This document shows, piece by piece, positions 23,626-32,333 of a DNA stretch of 64,000 bases. The stretch comes from JBBIND01 sp037444075. GTDB taxonomy: Bacteria > Acidobacteriota > Terriglobia > Bryobacterales > Bryobacteraceae. The translations under genes and the position numbers were made by a program. The stretch spans positions 1 through 64,000 of the forward strand of contig JBBIND010000012.1 of NCBI GenBank assembly GCA_037444075.1. Reading direction: 5' to 3'. Numbering within the stretch: position 1 is the first letter of the stretch; every line of letters starts with the position of its first letter. The notes beneath the pieces were generated by a model. The model was given only the letters and a program-made list of their open reading frames with translations. It was not told the origin of the DNA and did not search any database.

Positions 23626-24502
23626 CCTGGCGGCGGCGGTGACGCTGCAACCCATCGAGGTCCTCGACGTGGATGCCGCCATCATTTTTGCGGACCTTCT
23701 GCTGCCCATCGAGCCGATGGGACTCAAGTTGCAGTTCGTCTCCGGGGAAGGCCCCCACATTGACAATCCTGTCCGGACGTCGAGCGACGTCGATGCTTTG
23801 TCCATCTCCGATACGGACGATTTGGGCTACGTCGGCGAGTCCATTCAGCTCGTCGTGCGCTCCCTGGCGGGTAAGGTTCCGGTGATCGGCTTCGTGGGCG
23901 CGCCCTTCACGCTGGCCAGCTACATGATTGAAGGCGGCCCGTCGCGTACGTTCCTGCGCACCAAGCAGATGATGTACAAGGACGAGACGCTGTGGCGGCG
24001 CCTGATGGGCAAATTGGTTGACGTGCTGGGTCCGTTCGCCGTGATGCAGGTGGCCAGCGGCGCCCGCGCCATTCAGGTGTTCGACAGCTGGGTCGGCGCT
24101 TTGGGGCCGGACGACTATGTCCGCTACGTGGCCCCCTACTCCCGCGCGCTGATTGACCGCATCCGCGCCACCGGCGTCCCGGTTATCCACTTTGGCACGG
24201 GCGCGGCGGGCTTCTTCCGGGAACTGCACGCGGCCGGCGGCGACGTCATCGGCGTCGACTGGCGGATCAACATCGATCAAGCCTGGCTGGATATCAGCTA
24301 CCGCTCGGCCATCCAGGGCAACCTGGATCCGGCCGTCTTGATGGCGCCCCTGCCTGAACTGAAGCAGCGCGTGTTCGAGCTGCTGAAGCGGACTGGCAAC
24401 CGGCCCGGCCACATTTTCAACCTGGGGCACGGGATCCTGCCGGAGACGCCGGTCGAAAACGTCAAAGCCGTGGTGGAGATGGTGCGGGAGTTTCGTCCCT
24501 GA
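23621..24502 (+). CDS. hemE: Uroporphyrinogen decarboxylase, 3' part
   Basis: Continues HemE in frame from PDLAAAVTLQPIEVLDVDAA to the stop at 24500-24502. Family landmarks are the ILVP-like IIFADLLLPIEPMGL, VPVIGFVGAPFTLASYMIEG (substrate pocket), VFDSWVGAL, HFGTGAAGF and the closing FNLGHGILPETPVENV. The first 16 residues duplicate, with changes, the last residues before the gap (AAQ versus AAA, PVEIL versus PIEVL), so this side may come from a different strain or species than the 5' part. hemH follows after five bases. Confidence 0.85.
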   Translation, partial: PDLAAAVTLQPIEVLDVDAAIIFADLLLPIEPMGLKLQFVSGEGPHIDNPVRTSSDVDALSISDTDDLGYVGESIQLVVRSLAGKVPVIGFVGAPFTLASYMIEGGPSRTFLRTKQMMYKDETLWRRLMGKLVDVLGPFAVMQVASGARAIQVFDSWVGALGPDDYVRYVAPYSRALIDRIRATGVPVIHFGTGAAGFFRELHAAGGDVIGVDWRINIDQAWLDISYRSAIQGNLDPAVLMAPLPELKQRVFELLKRTGNRPGHIFNLGHGILPETPVENVKAVVEMVREFRP

Positions 24503-24507
24503 GCCGC

Positions 24508-25389
24508 ATGAATCAGGCGGTCCTTCTGCTGGCCCACGGGGCCCCGGAGCGCCTGGAGGATCTGGGACAGTATCTCGAGAACGTGCGCGGCGGGCGTCCC
24601 GCCTCGCCCGGCTTGCTGGAGGAAATCCGCAGCCGCTACGCTCAAATCGGCGGAGGCTCGCCGCTTCTGGCGCTGACGCGGCGTCAGGCGGCGGCGCTGG
24701 AAGCGGTTCTCGGCTTGCCCGTCTACTTCGGCATGCGCAACTGGAGTCCCTACATCCGGGAGACGCTTGCCCGCCTGAAGGAAGACGGCGTGGAACGCAT
24801 CGTAGCCCTCTGCCTGGCTCCCCAGTACTCGAAGCTCAGCGTCGGCCTGTATTTCCGCCGGGTCCAGGAAGCGATGGACGCCCTGGGCTGGAGCGCCGAA
24901 GTTCTATGGACGCCTGATTTCCACGACGATCCGCTGCTCGCCAAGGCGTTCGCCGAAAAACTGACGCCGCTTTTGCCCGCCGGGCGCGTTCTATTTACTG
25001 CACACAGCCTGCCGGAGAAGATATTGGCTGAAGGCGATCCCTACGACGCCCAAGCCAAAGCCACGGCGCGCGCCGTGGCGGAATGCGCCGGGCTGGAGGC
25101 TTCTGATTTCGCCTACCAAAGCCAAGGCATGACGGAAGACAAATGGCTAGGGCCAACGGTGGAGTCCTGCCTGGAGCGCTACGCGAGTGAGGGTGTGCAA
25201 GACGTGCTGCTGGTCCCCGTCGGTTTCGTCTGCGACCACGTCGAGATCCTGTACGACGTAGACATCCACTTCCGGGAACACGCGGAGAAACTGGGCATCC
25301 GCCTGCGCCGCACCGGGTCCCTCAACGATTCCCCGGCTTTCATCGCCGCTCTGGCCGCCGTTGTCAGGCGGAGACTCGAGGCCTCCTGA
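24508..25389 (+). CDS. hemH: Ferrochelatase
   Basis: Inserts ferrous iron into a porphyrin to make heme, or into coproporphyrin if the coproporphyrin-dependent route is used. At 293 residues it is slightly short, lacking any C-terminal extension. Markers are LLLAHGAP near 6, FGMRNWSPYI near 75, LAPQYSKLS near 104, the catalytic-histidine motif LFTAHSLPEKIL near 163-174, and PVGFVCDHVEILYDVD near 237-252 with the conserved glutamate. It sits between hemE and the hemY-type gene; its TGA is immediately followed by the next ATG. Confidence 0.93.
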   Translation: MNQAVLLLAHGAPERLEDLGQYLENVRGGRPASPGLLEEIRSRYAQIGGGSPLLALTRRQAAALEAVLGLPVYFGMRNWSPYIRETLARLKEDGVERIVALCLAPQYSKLSVGLYFRRVQEAMDALGWSAEVLWTPDFHDDPLLAKAFAEKLTPLLPAGRVLFTAHSLPEKILAEGDPYDAQAKATARAVAECAGLEASDFAYQSQGMTEDKWLGPTVESCLERYASEGVQDVLLVPVGFVCDHVEILYDVDIHFREHAEKLGIRLRRTGSLNDSPAFIAALAAVVRRRLEAS

Positions 25390-26769
25390 ATGGCCCCGGT
25401 CATCATCGTGGGCGGCGGCATTTCCGGCCTCTCGGCGGCGTACGATCTTACCCGGGCAGGCGTCGCTACAAGGCTGATTGAGCGGCAGCCGCATCTGGGA
25501 GGCGTCATCACCACCGAGACCGTGGAAGGCTGTCTTATCGAGGGTGGTCCGGACAGTTTTCTGGCGGCCAAGCCCTGGGCCTTGGAGTTGATCAAGGAAC
25601 TCGGCCTGGGCGGCGACGTCATCGGATCGAACGACCATCTACGGTCCACATTCCTGTACAAAGGCGGCCGCCTGGTGCCGCTTCCGGATGGGCTGATGTT
25701 GATGGTCCCCACGAAGATACTGCCGTTGGTGACCACCCGGTTGCTGAGCTGGCCGACCAAAATCAGCATGGGCCTGGAGTGGTTTCGCCGGCCGTCGGGG
25801 AAGGCGCTGCCGGACCGATCGGTGGCCGAGTTCATCCGGGACCACTACGGACAAGAGGCGGTGGATTACCTGGCCGAACCGCTGCTCTCCGGAGTCTATG
25901 GCGGCAATCCGGAGCGGCTCAGCATCAACAGCGTCCTGACGCGCTTTGTGGAACTGGAGTCGGCCTACGGCAGCCTTACCAAGGGAGTGCTGGCCGAACG
26001 GCGCCGCGCGGCCGGGAAAGGCGCCGGAACAGCTCCTCTGTTCCGAACGCTAAAGGGCGGCCTTGGGCAATTGGTGGAAGCTCTGGAGAACGTCATCAGC
26101 GGAAAGCTGGAAGTCCTGACGGGAGCTGCAGAGGCTGTCGAGCCGCAAGCGGACGGATTTCGCGTGCGGCTGGGCGGGGAATGGCTGCCGGCCTCTCAAG
26201 TGATTCTGGCCTGTCCCGCGGGGCAAGCCGCGGCCCTGCTCCGGACTACGGACAACGAACTGGCGGCGCAGCTCGAGGCCATCCCTTACAGCTCTTCAAT
26301 GACCGTGGCGCTGGGATACCGGCGCGCCGAATTCCGGCACCGGTTGAACGGCTTCGGTTTCCTGGTTCCTCGTAAGGAGCGGCGCCGCCTGATCGCCTGC
26401 ACCTGGGTAGGCACCAAGTTTTCCCACCGCGTGCCGGATTCCCACGTCCTGTTGCGGTGCTTCCTGGGCGGCGCGGATGATGCCGCCGTCCTCAGTGAAT
26501 CTGACGAAGCTGTGCTGAACTCCGTGCGCGAAGAGCTGTCCAGGATCATGGGCGTGAGCGAGGAGCCTTGCTTTACCCGCATCTCTCGCTGGCCTTCCTC
26601 GATGGCGCAATACACGGTGGGCCACGCCGAACGCCTGGGGAAAATCCGACAGTGCCTTGATGCTTACCCCGGCTTGCACCTGGCAGGCAATGGTTACACG
26701 GGCATCGGCGTGCCGGATTGCGTGCGCATGGGCCGTGAGGCTGCGCGCAAGATCATCGCCGCCGTGTAA
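25390..26769 (+). CDS. hemY: Protoporphyrinogen/coproporphyrinogen oxidase, HemY type
   Basis: FAD-dependent oxidase of 459 residues that aromatises protoporphyrinogen IX, or coproporphyrinogen III in the coproporphyrin-dependent pathway. The dinucleotide motif is VIIVGGGISGLSAAYDL at 4-20. IEGGPDSFLAAKPWAL follows near 49-64, and EPLLSGVYGGNPERLS near 163-178 is typical of HemY. The C-terminal FAD region reads GLHLAGNGYTGIGVPDCVRM. The order hemE-hemH-hemY matches many Gram-positive and deep-branching bacteria. Which substrate is used cannot be decided here. A ten-base gap separates it from the convergent secreted protein gene. Confidence 0.92.
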   Translation: MAPVIIVGGGISGLSAAYDLTRAGVATRLIERQPHLGGVITTETVEGCLIEGGPDSFLAAKPWALELIKELGLGGDVIGSNDHLRSTFLYKGGRLVPLPDGLMLMVPTKILPLVTTRLLSWPTKISMGLEWFRRPSGKALPDRSVAEFIRDHYGQEAVDYLAEPLLSGVYGGNPERLSINSVLTRFVELESAYGSLTKGVLAERRRAAGKGAGTAPLFRTLKGGLGQLVEALENVISGKLEVLTGAAEAVEPQADGFRVRLGGEWLPASQVILACPAGQAAALLRTTDNELAAQLEAIPYSSSMTVALGYRRAEFRHRLNGFGFLVPRKERRRLIACTWVGTKFSHRVPDSHVLLRCFLGGADDAAVLSESDEAVLNSVREELSRIMGVSEEPCFTRISRWPSSMAQYTVGHAERLGKIRQCLDAYPGLHLAGNGYTGIGVPDCVRMGREAARKIIAAV

Positions 26770-26779
26770 GGGACAGCCC

Positions 26780-27349
26780 TCAATCCCCGATCATGACCCG
26801 CACACCGGACGGCTTCACTTCGATTCGATCCACCCGGTGATCGAGTTCAAACGGCTCACCGATCTTCACCTCCGGGTAACGCGGCACAACAAAGTTCTCG
26901 ATCAGGAATTCAAGCGCCGCCCCGCTCATGCGTATCCCTGAAACCTCCACGCGCTCCACGTCGACTTGCGCCTCTCCCCGGCCGGACTTGACCCGGACCG
27001 TCCCTTCCACCTTTCGCTCGCCTTCCAACAGCCGCGCGATCAACCAGCTTACGGGTTTACCCTGCCCCCGCCGCAGCTTCAGGAAGTCTACATAGGCGGA
27101 ACCGGTCACGCGGCTCTCGCCAAGTACAAAATGGGGATCGCGCACGCCTTCCGGGATGTGGTTGCGGACTTCCGCCCGCGCATACGCGTTAATTTCCCGC
27201 ACGCTGAATGAAACCATAGAGCGCGCGGGAGCTTTGTCTTCCCGAATCAGGGCGAGTTTGGCGCGGGCGGAAGCGTGCTCGCTCCCCGTGCCGGCGAGCC
27301 AGACGGCTGCGGCGACTAAGCCCGTAATTACACGATGGGGTACAGTCAC
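26780..27349 (-). CDS. Secreted hypothetical protein
   Basis: Protein of 189 residues that I do not assign to a family. It has an N-terminal signal-like segment (VITGLVAAAVWLAGTGS) and then mixed alpha/beta sequence with regular amphipathic strands, such as KVEGTVRVKSGRGEAQVDVE and FELDHRVDRIEVKPSGVRV. This could suit a lipid- or surface-binding beta structure. The start is GTG at 27347-27349, six bases after the stop of the PLP-enzyme gene on the same strand, so they are probably co-transcribed. No lipobox is seen. Confidence 0.65.
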   Translation of the reverse strand: MTVPHRVITGLVAAAVWLAGTGSEHASARAKLALIREDKAPARSMVSFSVREINAYARAEVRNHIPEGVRDPHFVLGESRVTGSAYVDFLKLRRGQGKPVSWLIARLLEGERKVEGTVRVKSGRGEAQVDVERVEVSGIRMSGAALEFLIENFVVPRYPEVKIGEPFELDHRVDRIEVKPSGVRVMIGD

Positions 27350-27355
27350 CAGGAT

Positions 27356-28303
27356 TTAGAGTTCAGCCAGAACCTCCAGATCCATATTACCGCCCGAAAG
27401 AATGATGCCGGCGGTTTGGATTCCCGATGGCAGTTTGCCGCTCAACGCTGCCGCCGCCGCCACAGCGCCGCTCGGCTCGGCCAGGATCTTGAGCCTGGTG
27501 AGCAGGAACTTCACAGCGTCCCGTATTTCTTCTTCGCTCACCAGCACCACCCGCTCCACCAGCTCCTGAATTATCGGGAAGGTGATCTCGCCCGGGCTCG
27601 GCGAGCGCAAGCCGTCGGCGATGGTGGCTGGAGCGGCTATGTTGACTCGATGGCCGGCGCGCAGAGACAGCCAGGTGTCATTGCCCAATTCCGGCTCGAC
27701 TCCAATCACGCGAATGCCCGGGCGCATAGCGTGTGCCGCTACGGCGCACCCCGATATCAACCCGCCGCCCCCGATGCACACCACCAGAGCATCGAGGCCG
27801 GGCGCTTCCTCCAGCAGTTCCAACGCCGCGGTTCCCTGTCCGGCGATGATCCGGGGGTGATCAAAAGGGGGCACGAGGACGGCCCCTGTCTCTTCGGCTA
27901 TCCGGCGTCCTATCTCTTCGCGCTTGTCCTTCAGCCGGTCGTAGATGATGATGTTGGCTCCCTGCGCACGGGTGGCTTCCATTTTGGAGCGGGGCGCGTC
28001 ATCCGGCATGACCAGCGTAGCCGCGGCGCCCACGTGGCGCGCGGCGATGGCCACCGCTTGCGCGTGGTTGCCGGAGGAGAAGGCTACCACGCCCCTGGAC
28101 AGGTCCTGCGCAGGCATGGACAGGATGAAGTTGGAAGCACCGCGGATTTTGAAGGCGCCCCCGCGCTGAAAGTTCTCGCACTTGAGCAGAGCTTGCAGTC
28201 TTGAAGCGTTGTCAAAGCTCCGCGAACTCAGCACGGGTGTGCGGCGCGCCAAGGGCCGGATTCTGGCGGCTGCCTGGCGGATGTCCTCGATTTGCACGGT
28301 CAT
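27356..28303 (-). CDS. Threonine dehydratase/serine racemase-like PLP enzyme
   Basis: Fold-type II pyridoxal-phosphate enzyme of 315 residues. The Schiff-base lysine is K52 in GGAFKIRGA, SSGNHAQAVA binds the cofactor phosphate side, and CIGGGGLISG is the Gly-rich loop. There is no C-terminal ACT domain, so it resembles the short catabolic threonine dehydratase or serine racemase rather than biosynthetic IlvA. Likely reaction: threonine or serine to the 2-oxo acid plus ammonia, with racemisation possible. It heads a two-gene unit with the secreted hypothetical protein and diverges from the zinc-ribbon membrane protein gene. Confidence 0.88.
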   Translation of the reverse strand: MTVQIEDIRQAAARIRPLARRTPVLSSRSFDNASRLQALLKCENFQRGGAFKIRGASNFILSMPAQDLSRGVVAFSSGNHAQAVAIAARHVGAAATLVMPDDAPRSKMEATRAQGANIIIYDRLKDKREEIGRRIAEETGAVLVPPFDHPRIIAGQGTAALELLEEAPGLDALVVCIGGGGLISGCAVAAHAMRPGIRVIGVEPELGNDTWLSLRAGHRVNIAAPATIADGLRSPSPGEITFPIIQELVERVVLVSEEEIRDAVKFLLTRLKILAEPSGAVAAAAALSGKLPSGIQTAGIILSGGNMDLEVLAEL

Positions 28304-28395
28304 GTCGATTCAGCAGGATAACTCAGAACCGTATCATAACCCGCCCGGAGACGGTCAGACTTGCCAAGCTACGCTTGCTAAGGGAAACTGAAGCT

Positions 28396-29049
28396 GTGCC
28401 AGAGTTTTGTACCTGTGGCGCGCAACTGCCTCCCGATGCGCGCTTCTGCCATAAATGCGGTAAGCCTCAATATGAACTGCCGGCGCCGGAAGAAGAACCT
28501 GAGGAACAGCCCGTCGTCCCCGAGCCGGTCACGCGCGCGGCGGAACCGCCTGCCCACATCCCGCTAGAGATCGGATTTCACAACCGCGTAGCCGTGCGGA
28601 CCGGGATTCTGGCCGCGGCGCTTTCCGGCTTGCTCATTTCCATGCCGATGCCGGCATTTTTCGGCATGCTGTGGATTATCATCCTGCTGGTGGCCTCGGG
28701 CTTCTTCGCTGTCTATCTTTACGGCCGCCGCACCGGGGATGAACTTACCGTGCGCAGCGGCGCTCACCTGGGCTGGATGACGGGCATTTTCGGCTTTGCG
28801 ATTGTGACCGTCTTCTTCACGATCAACATGATCCTCATTTCGAGGCGCGGAGGCTTGGGGGCGTTCTATCGCGAGCAGTTCAGCGACCGCCTCGACGAAG
28901 CCGGCGTTGAGCAGGTCCTGCAACTGTTCCAAAGCCCTGCCGGAGTCGGCGGCATCGTCCTCGTGACGCTCATTTTCCTGTTCCTGGTCTTCACTTTGCT
29001 GCCCACCTTGGGCGGCGCGTTGGGAGCCCGCATCCTCTCGAAGGACTAG
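28396..29049 (+). CDS. Zinc-ribbon membrane protein
   Basis: Protein of 217 residues from a GTG start at 28396. The N-terminus is a zinc ribbon (CTCGAQLPPDARFCHKCGKP) followed by an acidic, Pro-rich linker. About four membrane helices follow: roughly 65-85, 88-110, 124-148 and 180-202. Longer versions starting upstream would run through the divergent promoter region and are less likely. Such zinc-ribbon plus membrane proteins are common and of unknown role. The stop interlocks with that of the convergent EamA gene in CTAG. Confidence 0.7.
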   Translation: MPEFCTCGAQLPPDARFCHKCGKPQYELPAPEEEPEEQPVVPEPVTRAAEPPAHIPLEIGFHNRVAVRTGILAAALSGLLISMPMPAFFGMLWIIILLVASGFFAVYLYGRRTGDELTVRSGAHLGWMTGIFGFAIVTVFFTINMILISRRGGLGAFYREQFSDRLDEAGVEQVLQLFQSPAGVGGIVLVTLIFLFLVFTLLPTLGGALGARILSKD

Positions 29050-29957
29050 TTGGCCGGGCGAGCCGGTGGCGGGCTGTGCCGTTTCACTAGCGCTACCCCA
29101 AAGAAGATAATCAACAGCGCCAGCGACTCGCTCTGGCCGAACGGCTCGCGATACACCAGCCAGCCTAGTATGGCTGCCACGACCGGGTTGACGTAGTTGT
29201 GCAGGGAAACCAGTGCTACAGGCAGGCGCTGAAGCGCGTAGATGTAGGCGCTGTAGCCCACGATGGAACCGAACAGCACGAGGTACAGAAGCGCTCCCAC
29301 TCCCCTCGTGCTCCAGTTGACGGGCCCCTCGGGAATCAGCAAAGCAGGGGGCAGGAAAGCCAACCCCGCCGCCAGTTGCTGCACCGCGCCGCTCACGATG
29401 GCGTTGGCGCGCTTGGACAGGCGCCGTTGTCCGATGGAGCCAAAACTCCAGCAGGCGCTCCCCAGTTGAAGCACCAGAAACCCTCTCCAGACGTCCCCCT
29501 GCAAGCCCCGTCCCCAGATGTCGGGCGCGACCAGCAGGGCAGCTCCGCCGAAACCCACCAACATGCCTCTCACTACGGGCCAGCGGAGGCGTTCGCCTCC
29601 CGGCAGGGCAGCCTCGATGCCAACCATCCAGAACGGAGACACAGTCACGAACAAGGCCGCCAGGCTGCTCGGAATCCAGAGTTCGGCGTAGGTCAGACAC
29701 CCGTTGCCACCGCCCAGAATCACCACGCCATACAACCCCGTCCACAGCCATTCCCGGCCACGCGGCATGGACATACCGCTCAGCCAGGCGACGATGAGAA
29801 GCAATGCGCCGGAGAGTAGGAACCGGGTGCTGACCAGCGTGAGCGGCGGAAATGTCTCCAACGCCATCCTGATCCCCAGATAAGTGGTGCCCCAGAACAG
29901 ACAGAGCGCGCTGAGGGCGGCATACGCCCAGAAGTGTGGATGGCCTCGCAATTCCAC
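29046..29957 (-). CDS. EamA/DMT-family transporter
   Basis: Inner-membrane protein of 303 residues with ten predicted helices in two EamA repeats of five. Markers are LFWGTTYLGIRMAL in helix 1, TRFLLSGALLL in helix 2, the mid-protein WSFGSIGQRR, and LHNYVNPVVAAILGWLVYREP in the second repeat. Family members export amino acids or other small metabolites; the substrate is not evident. Start is GTG at 29955-29957. The intergenic region to the divergent PfkB kinase gene is only 47 bp. Confidence 0.88.
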   Translation of the reverse strand: MELRGHPHFWAYAALSALCLFWGTTYLGIRMALETFPPLTLVSTRFLLSGALLLIVAWLSGMSMPRGREWLWTGLYGVVILGGGNGCLTYAELWIPSSLAALFVTVSPFWMVGIEAALPGGERLRWPVVRGMLVGFGGAALLVAPDIWGRGLQGDVWRGFLVLQLGSACWSFGSIGQRRLSKRANAIVSGAVQQLAAGLAFLPPALLIPEGPVNWSTRGVGALLYLVLFGSIVGYSAYIYALQRLPVALVSLHNYVNPVVAAILGWLVYREPFGQSESLALLIIFFGVALVKRHSPPPARPAN

Positions 29958-30004
29958 AGGTTAACAGACGTCCCGCCGAGCGACCCGAGCGTGGCTCGGT
30001 TAGA

Positions 30005-30943
30005 ATGGAAAGCTTGATTATCACCCTCACTGCGAACCCCGCGATTGACGTCAATTTTACCGTCGACCGGTTGGTGTTCGACGATCGCGCATACATCCAG
30101 GCAACAGCGGAGTCAGCCGGGGGCCGCGGCGTCAACGCGGCCTGCGTGCTCCACTCGTTCGGCGCCAAACTGCTGGCTGTGGCAACCTCCGGCGGGGCTT
30201 CCGGCGAGCAGTTCGAGCAACTGCTGTGCGGCTGCGGCTTCCCCGTGGAGGTCGTGCGCATCAGCCAGGAAATCCGGCGCAACTTCACCATCAGCGACCG
30301 CCAGGGCTTGTCGGTGAAGCTCAACGAAAAGGGACCTCGCCTGAAGGAGGATGAAGTCGAACGCCTGCGGTCGGCAGTGCTCAAAAAGTTAACCGGCGCC
30401 TCCTGGCTGCTGCTCTGCGGCAGCCTGCCGCCGGGAGTGCCGGACGATTTCTACCAGCAACTGATCCACGAAGCGCGCAGGCAGGGCGTGCGAACCCTCG
30501 TGGATGCCGATGGAGATGCCCTGCGGCTCGCTCTGGAGGCAGGGCCCAGCGTCGTGGCGCCGAACGAGCAGGAGGCGGAACGCCTGCTCAACCGTGCCCT
30601 GGTGATGCCCGCTCATTTTCGCGAGGCAGCCCAGCGCATCCAGGCTCTGGGCGCCGAAGCTGTGATCCTTTCCCTTGGCAGCCGGGGGGCCGTCTGCGTT
30701 TACGACAGCGTTACGGCGGACATCCTGGCGCCGCGCGTGGATTCCGTCTGCCCGATCGGCGCCGGCGACGCCTTGAACGCCGCCTTTGTCTGGGCCATGA
30801 GCCGCAACGAGGACTTTCTGGACGCCGCGCGCTGGGGGGTGGCGGCGGGAACCGCCTCCGCCTGCCTGCCGGGGCTGCAATTTGCTGACCTGGCGCAGAC
30901 CGAGGAAGTCTATTCCCAGGTCGAGGCGAGAATCATCCGCTAG
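30005..30943 (+). CDS. PfkB-family sugar phosphate kinase (1-phosphofructokinase type)
   Basis: ATP-dependent kinase of 312 residues resembling FruK, LacC and PfkB (ribokinase superfamily). It begins LIITLTANPAIDVNFTV, the standard opening of the 1-phosphofructokinase branch. The first signature is ESAGGRGVNAACVL near 38-51. The second, with the catalytic aspartate, is PIGAGDALNAAFVWA near 251-265. Substrate could be fructose 1-phosphate, fructose 6-phosphate or tagatose 6-phosphate. No PTS gene is adjacent. Start ATG at 30005 has a weak ribosome-binding site. The stop interlocks with that of the convergent small gene in CTAG. Confidence 0.87.
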   Translation: MESLIITLTANPAIDVNFTVDRLVFDDRAYIQATAESAGGRGVNAACVLHSFGAKLLAVATSGGASGEQFEQLLCGCGFPVEVVRISQEIRRNFTISDRQGLSVKLNEKGPRLKEDEVERLRSAVLKKLTGASWLLLCGSLPPGVPDDFYQQLIHEARRQGVRTLVDADGDALRLALEAGPSVVAPNEQEAERLLNRALVMPAHFREAAQRIQALGAEAVILSLGSRGAVCVYDSVTADILAPRVDSVCPIGAGDALNAAFVWAMSRNEDFLDAARWGVAAGTASACLPGLQFADLAQTEEVYSQVEARIIR

Positions 30944-31164
30944 CGGCGCCGCTTCCAGAAAAGATCCGAACGGTTGAGCCAGAACAGGATCAACACGCAA
31001 AAGACCGCGAGCAGCGCCGCAAATGTGGCTGCTGTGCCCGCGACGAGGTAGTCAGCAGCGCGGAGCGGCGGCGGCATCACGCGCATCATGACGACCGCCA
31101 CAGCCGCAAAGACAACGACAGCCGTTAAGACCGGGACCAGGACTCGGAATACGCGATCAGCCAC
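30940..31164 (-). CDS. Small two-helix membrane protein
   Basis: Seventy-four-residue hypothetical protein with two hydrophobic helices (about 7-29 and 39-64), an MPPPLRAADY hinge, and a basic C-terminus (LNRSDLFWKRRR). The start is GTG. It lies 47 bp downstream of the CbiX-reductase fusion gene on the same strand and may be part of that transcript. No family recognised. Confidence 0.5.
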   Translation of the reverse strand: MADRVFRVLVPVLTAVVVFAAVAVVMMRVMPPPLRAADYLVAGTAATFAALLAVFCVLILFWLNRSDLFWKRRR

Positions 31165-31211
31165 ACATTCGATTGTAGACGGGTTGAGGCGCCCGGTTGC
31201 GCCCTGTGCGC

Positions 31212-32285
31212 TCAGTCGTATTTTTCGTGCAGGATTCGCCGCCGGTCAAAGCCCATGCCCTTCAGCATGGAACGGACGTCGTTCACCATAGCTTTCAGCC
31301 CGCAGATGTAGATGTCCGCGTCCCGGCGTGCTCCGAGCAACTGGGGCAGGTGTTTCTGCACATGCCCTTGCAGCCCTCTCCACTCGGGTGAAGGCCGGCT
31401 CAGGGTCGGCAGAAAGCGGAAATTGCGGTGGCGGGCGGCAAGCCGTTCGAACTCTTCCCCGTAAAGCAGGCTTGTTTCGTGCCGCGTACCGAACAGGAGG
31501 GTGTAGCTGCGGCTGTCATCCCGCGGGAGCCGGGCGAGGAGCATGGAGCGTATGGGCGCTATGCCCGTCCCGGTGGCAACAAACAACGAGTCCGCTGGCC
31601 CAGGACGCAGCTTGAAATCGCCCAAAGGCCCCTGCATCTGGACGGTGTCCCCCGGCCTCATGCGAAACAGGTGGGGAGTAAATGCGCCCTCCACGACGAG
31701 ATTCGCGCATAGTTCGAACTGGTTGCCGTCCGGCGGTGAGCAGATGGAGTAGGCGCGTGTAATGGCGCGCCCGCCGACGTCGTCCGTGAAAGAAACAAAC
31801 TGCCCGGGCACGAAGTCCAGCCGATCCAACTCCGGCGCTTCGAAAACAAAATGCCGGACCGCCGGAGCGATATCGCGAATCTCCAACAGGACGACTTTGG
31901 CGCCGGGTTGGCTCGCAGCCCTCACGCTATCTCTGGCGCGGTCCAAGAGAACCTCTCCCAAGCCAGGGTGGCCGTCGAGCGGTGCAGTTAGATGAATCTC
32001 GACATTATGGTAGATGCGCGAGAGACGCTCAACGATGCGGGGAAGGTCCGCGCCCACATGCGTGCCCAGCGTCAGGAAGTACGGGATGACGACTATGCGG
32101 GAAGCTCCTCGGGTGATCAGACTTGATACCGCGGCTTCGAGATCCGGAGAGGCGAGGTCGAGGAAGGCAGCTTCTACAAGGCCGTATCCGCCGCTCAGCG
32201 CAAGGTCCCGGGCGGCGTCGCGCACCGCCTGATTGGCTCCTTCCAGACGGGAACCGTGCGCGAATACGATGAACGCTGTTTTCAG
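31212..32285 (-). CDS. CbiX-like chelatase fused to ferredoxin reductase-type domain
   Basis: Predicted fusion of 357 residues. Residues about 1-120 match CbiX/SirB-type chelatases: AFIVFAHGSR with metal-binding His10, then AAFLDLASPDLE and RIVVIPYFLTLGTHV with a second His. Residues about 125-357 match an FAD/NAD(P)H reductase of the ferredoxin-NADP reductase superfamily: RAYSICSPP (FAD), GTGIAPIRSM (nucleotide) and DIYICGLKAMV. The chelatase HG motif lies before the first ATG or GTG codon (GTG at 32223-32225), so I propose the CTG at 32283-32285. The open frame starts at the TonB-receptor stop codon in the same frame. Starting at the GTG would delete the active-site histidine. Possible role: metal insertion coupled to redox chemistry; unproven. 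Confidence 0.65.
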   Translation of the reverse strand: MKTAFIVFAHGSRLEGANQAVRDAARDLALSGGYGLVEAAFLDLASPDLEAAVSSLITRGASRIVVIPYFLTLGTHVGADLPRIVERLSRIYHNVEIHLTAPLDGHPGLGEVLLDRARDSVRAASQPGAKVVLLEIRDIAPAVRHFVFEAPELDRLDFVPGQFVSFTDDVGGRAITRAYSICSPPDGNQFELCANLVVEGAFTPHLFRMRPGDTVQMQGPLGDFKLRPGPADSLFVATGTGIAPIRSMLLARLPRDDSRSYTLLFGTRHETSLLYGEEFERLAARHRNFRFLPTLSRPSPEWRGLQGHVQKHLPQLLGARRDADIYICGLKAMVNDVRSMLKGMGFDRRRILHEKYD

Positions 32286-32287
32286 AG

Positions 32288-32326
32288 CGGGCCCCCGCCT
32301 TTCAGTGTGGCACAGGCGGGGGCCCG
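32288..32326. terminator. 13-bp hairpin between TonB receptor and CbiX-reductase genes
   Basis: CGGGCCCCCGCCT at 32288-32300 pairs perfectly with AGGCGGGGGCCCG at 32314-32326 across a 13-base loop. It stands eight bases past the receptor stop codon in the direction of transcription. No T-run follows, so it may be a Rho-aided or mRNA-protecting stem rather than a strict intrinsic terminator. It ends two bases before the proposed CTG start of the fusion gene and could hide that start. Confidence 0.6.
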
Positions 32327-32333
32327 TGCTGAG

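Noticed and set aside
32223..32225. GTG as the start of the CbiX-reductase fusion
   Set aside because: It would remove the AHGSR motif with the chelatase active-site histidine, which is clearly encoded in frame just upstream.
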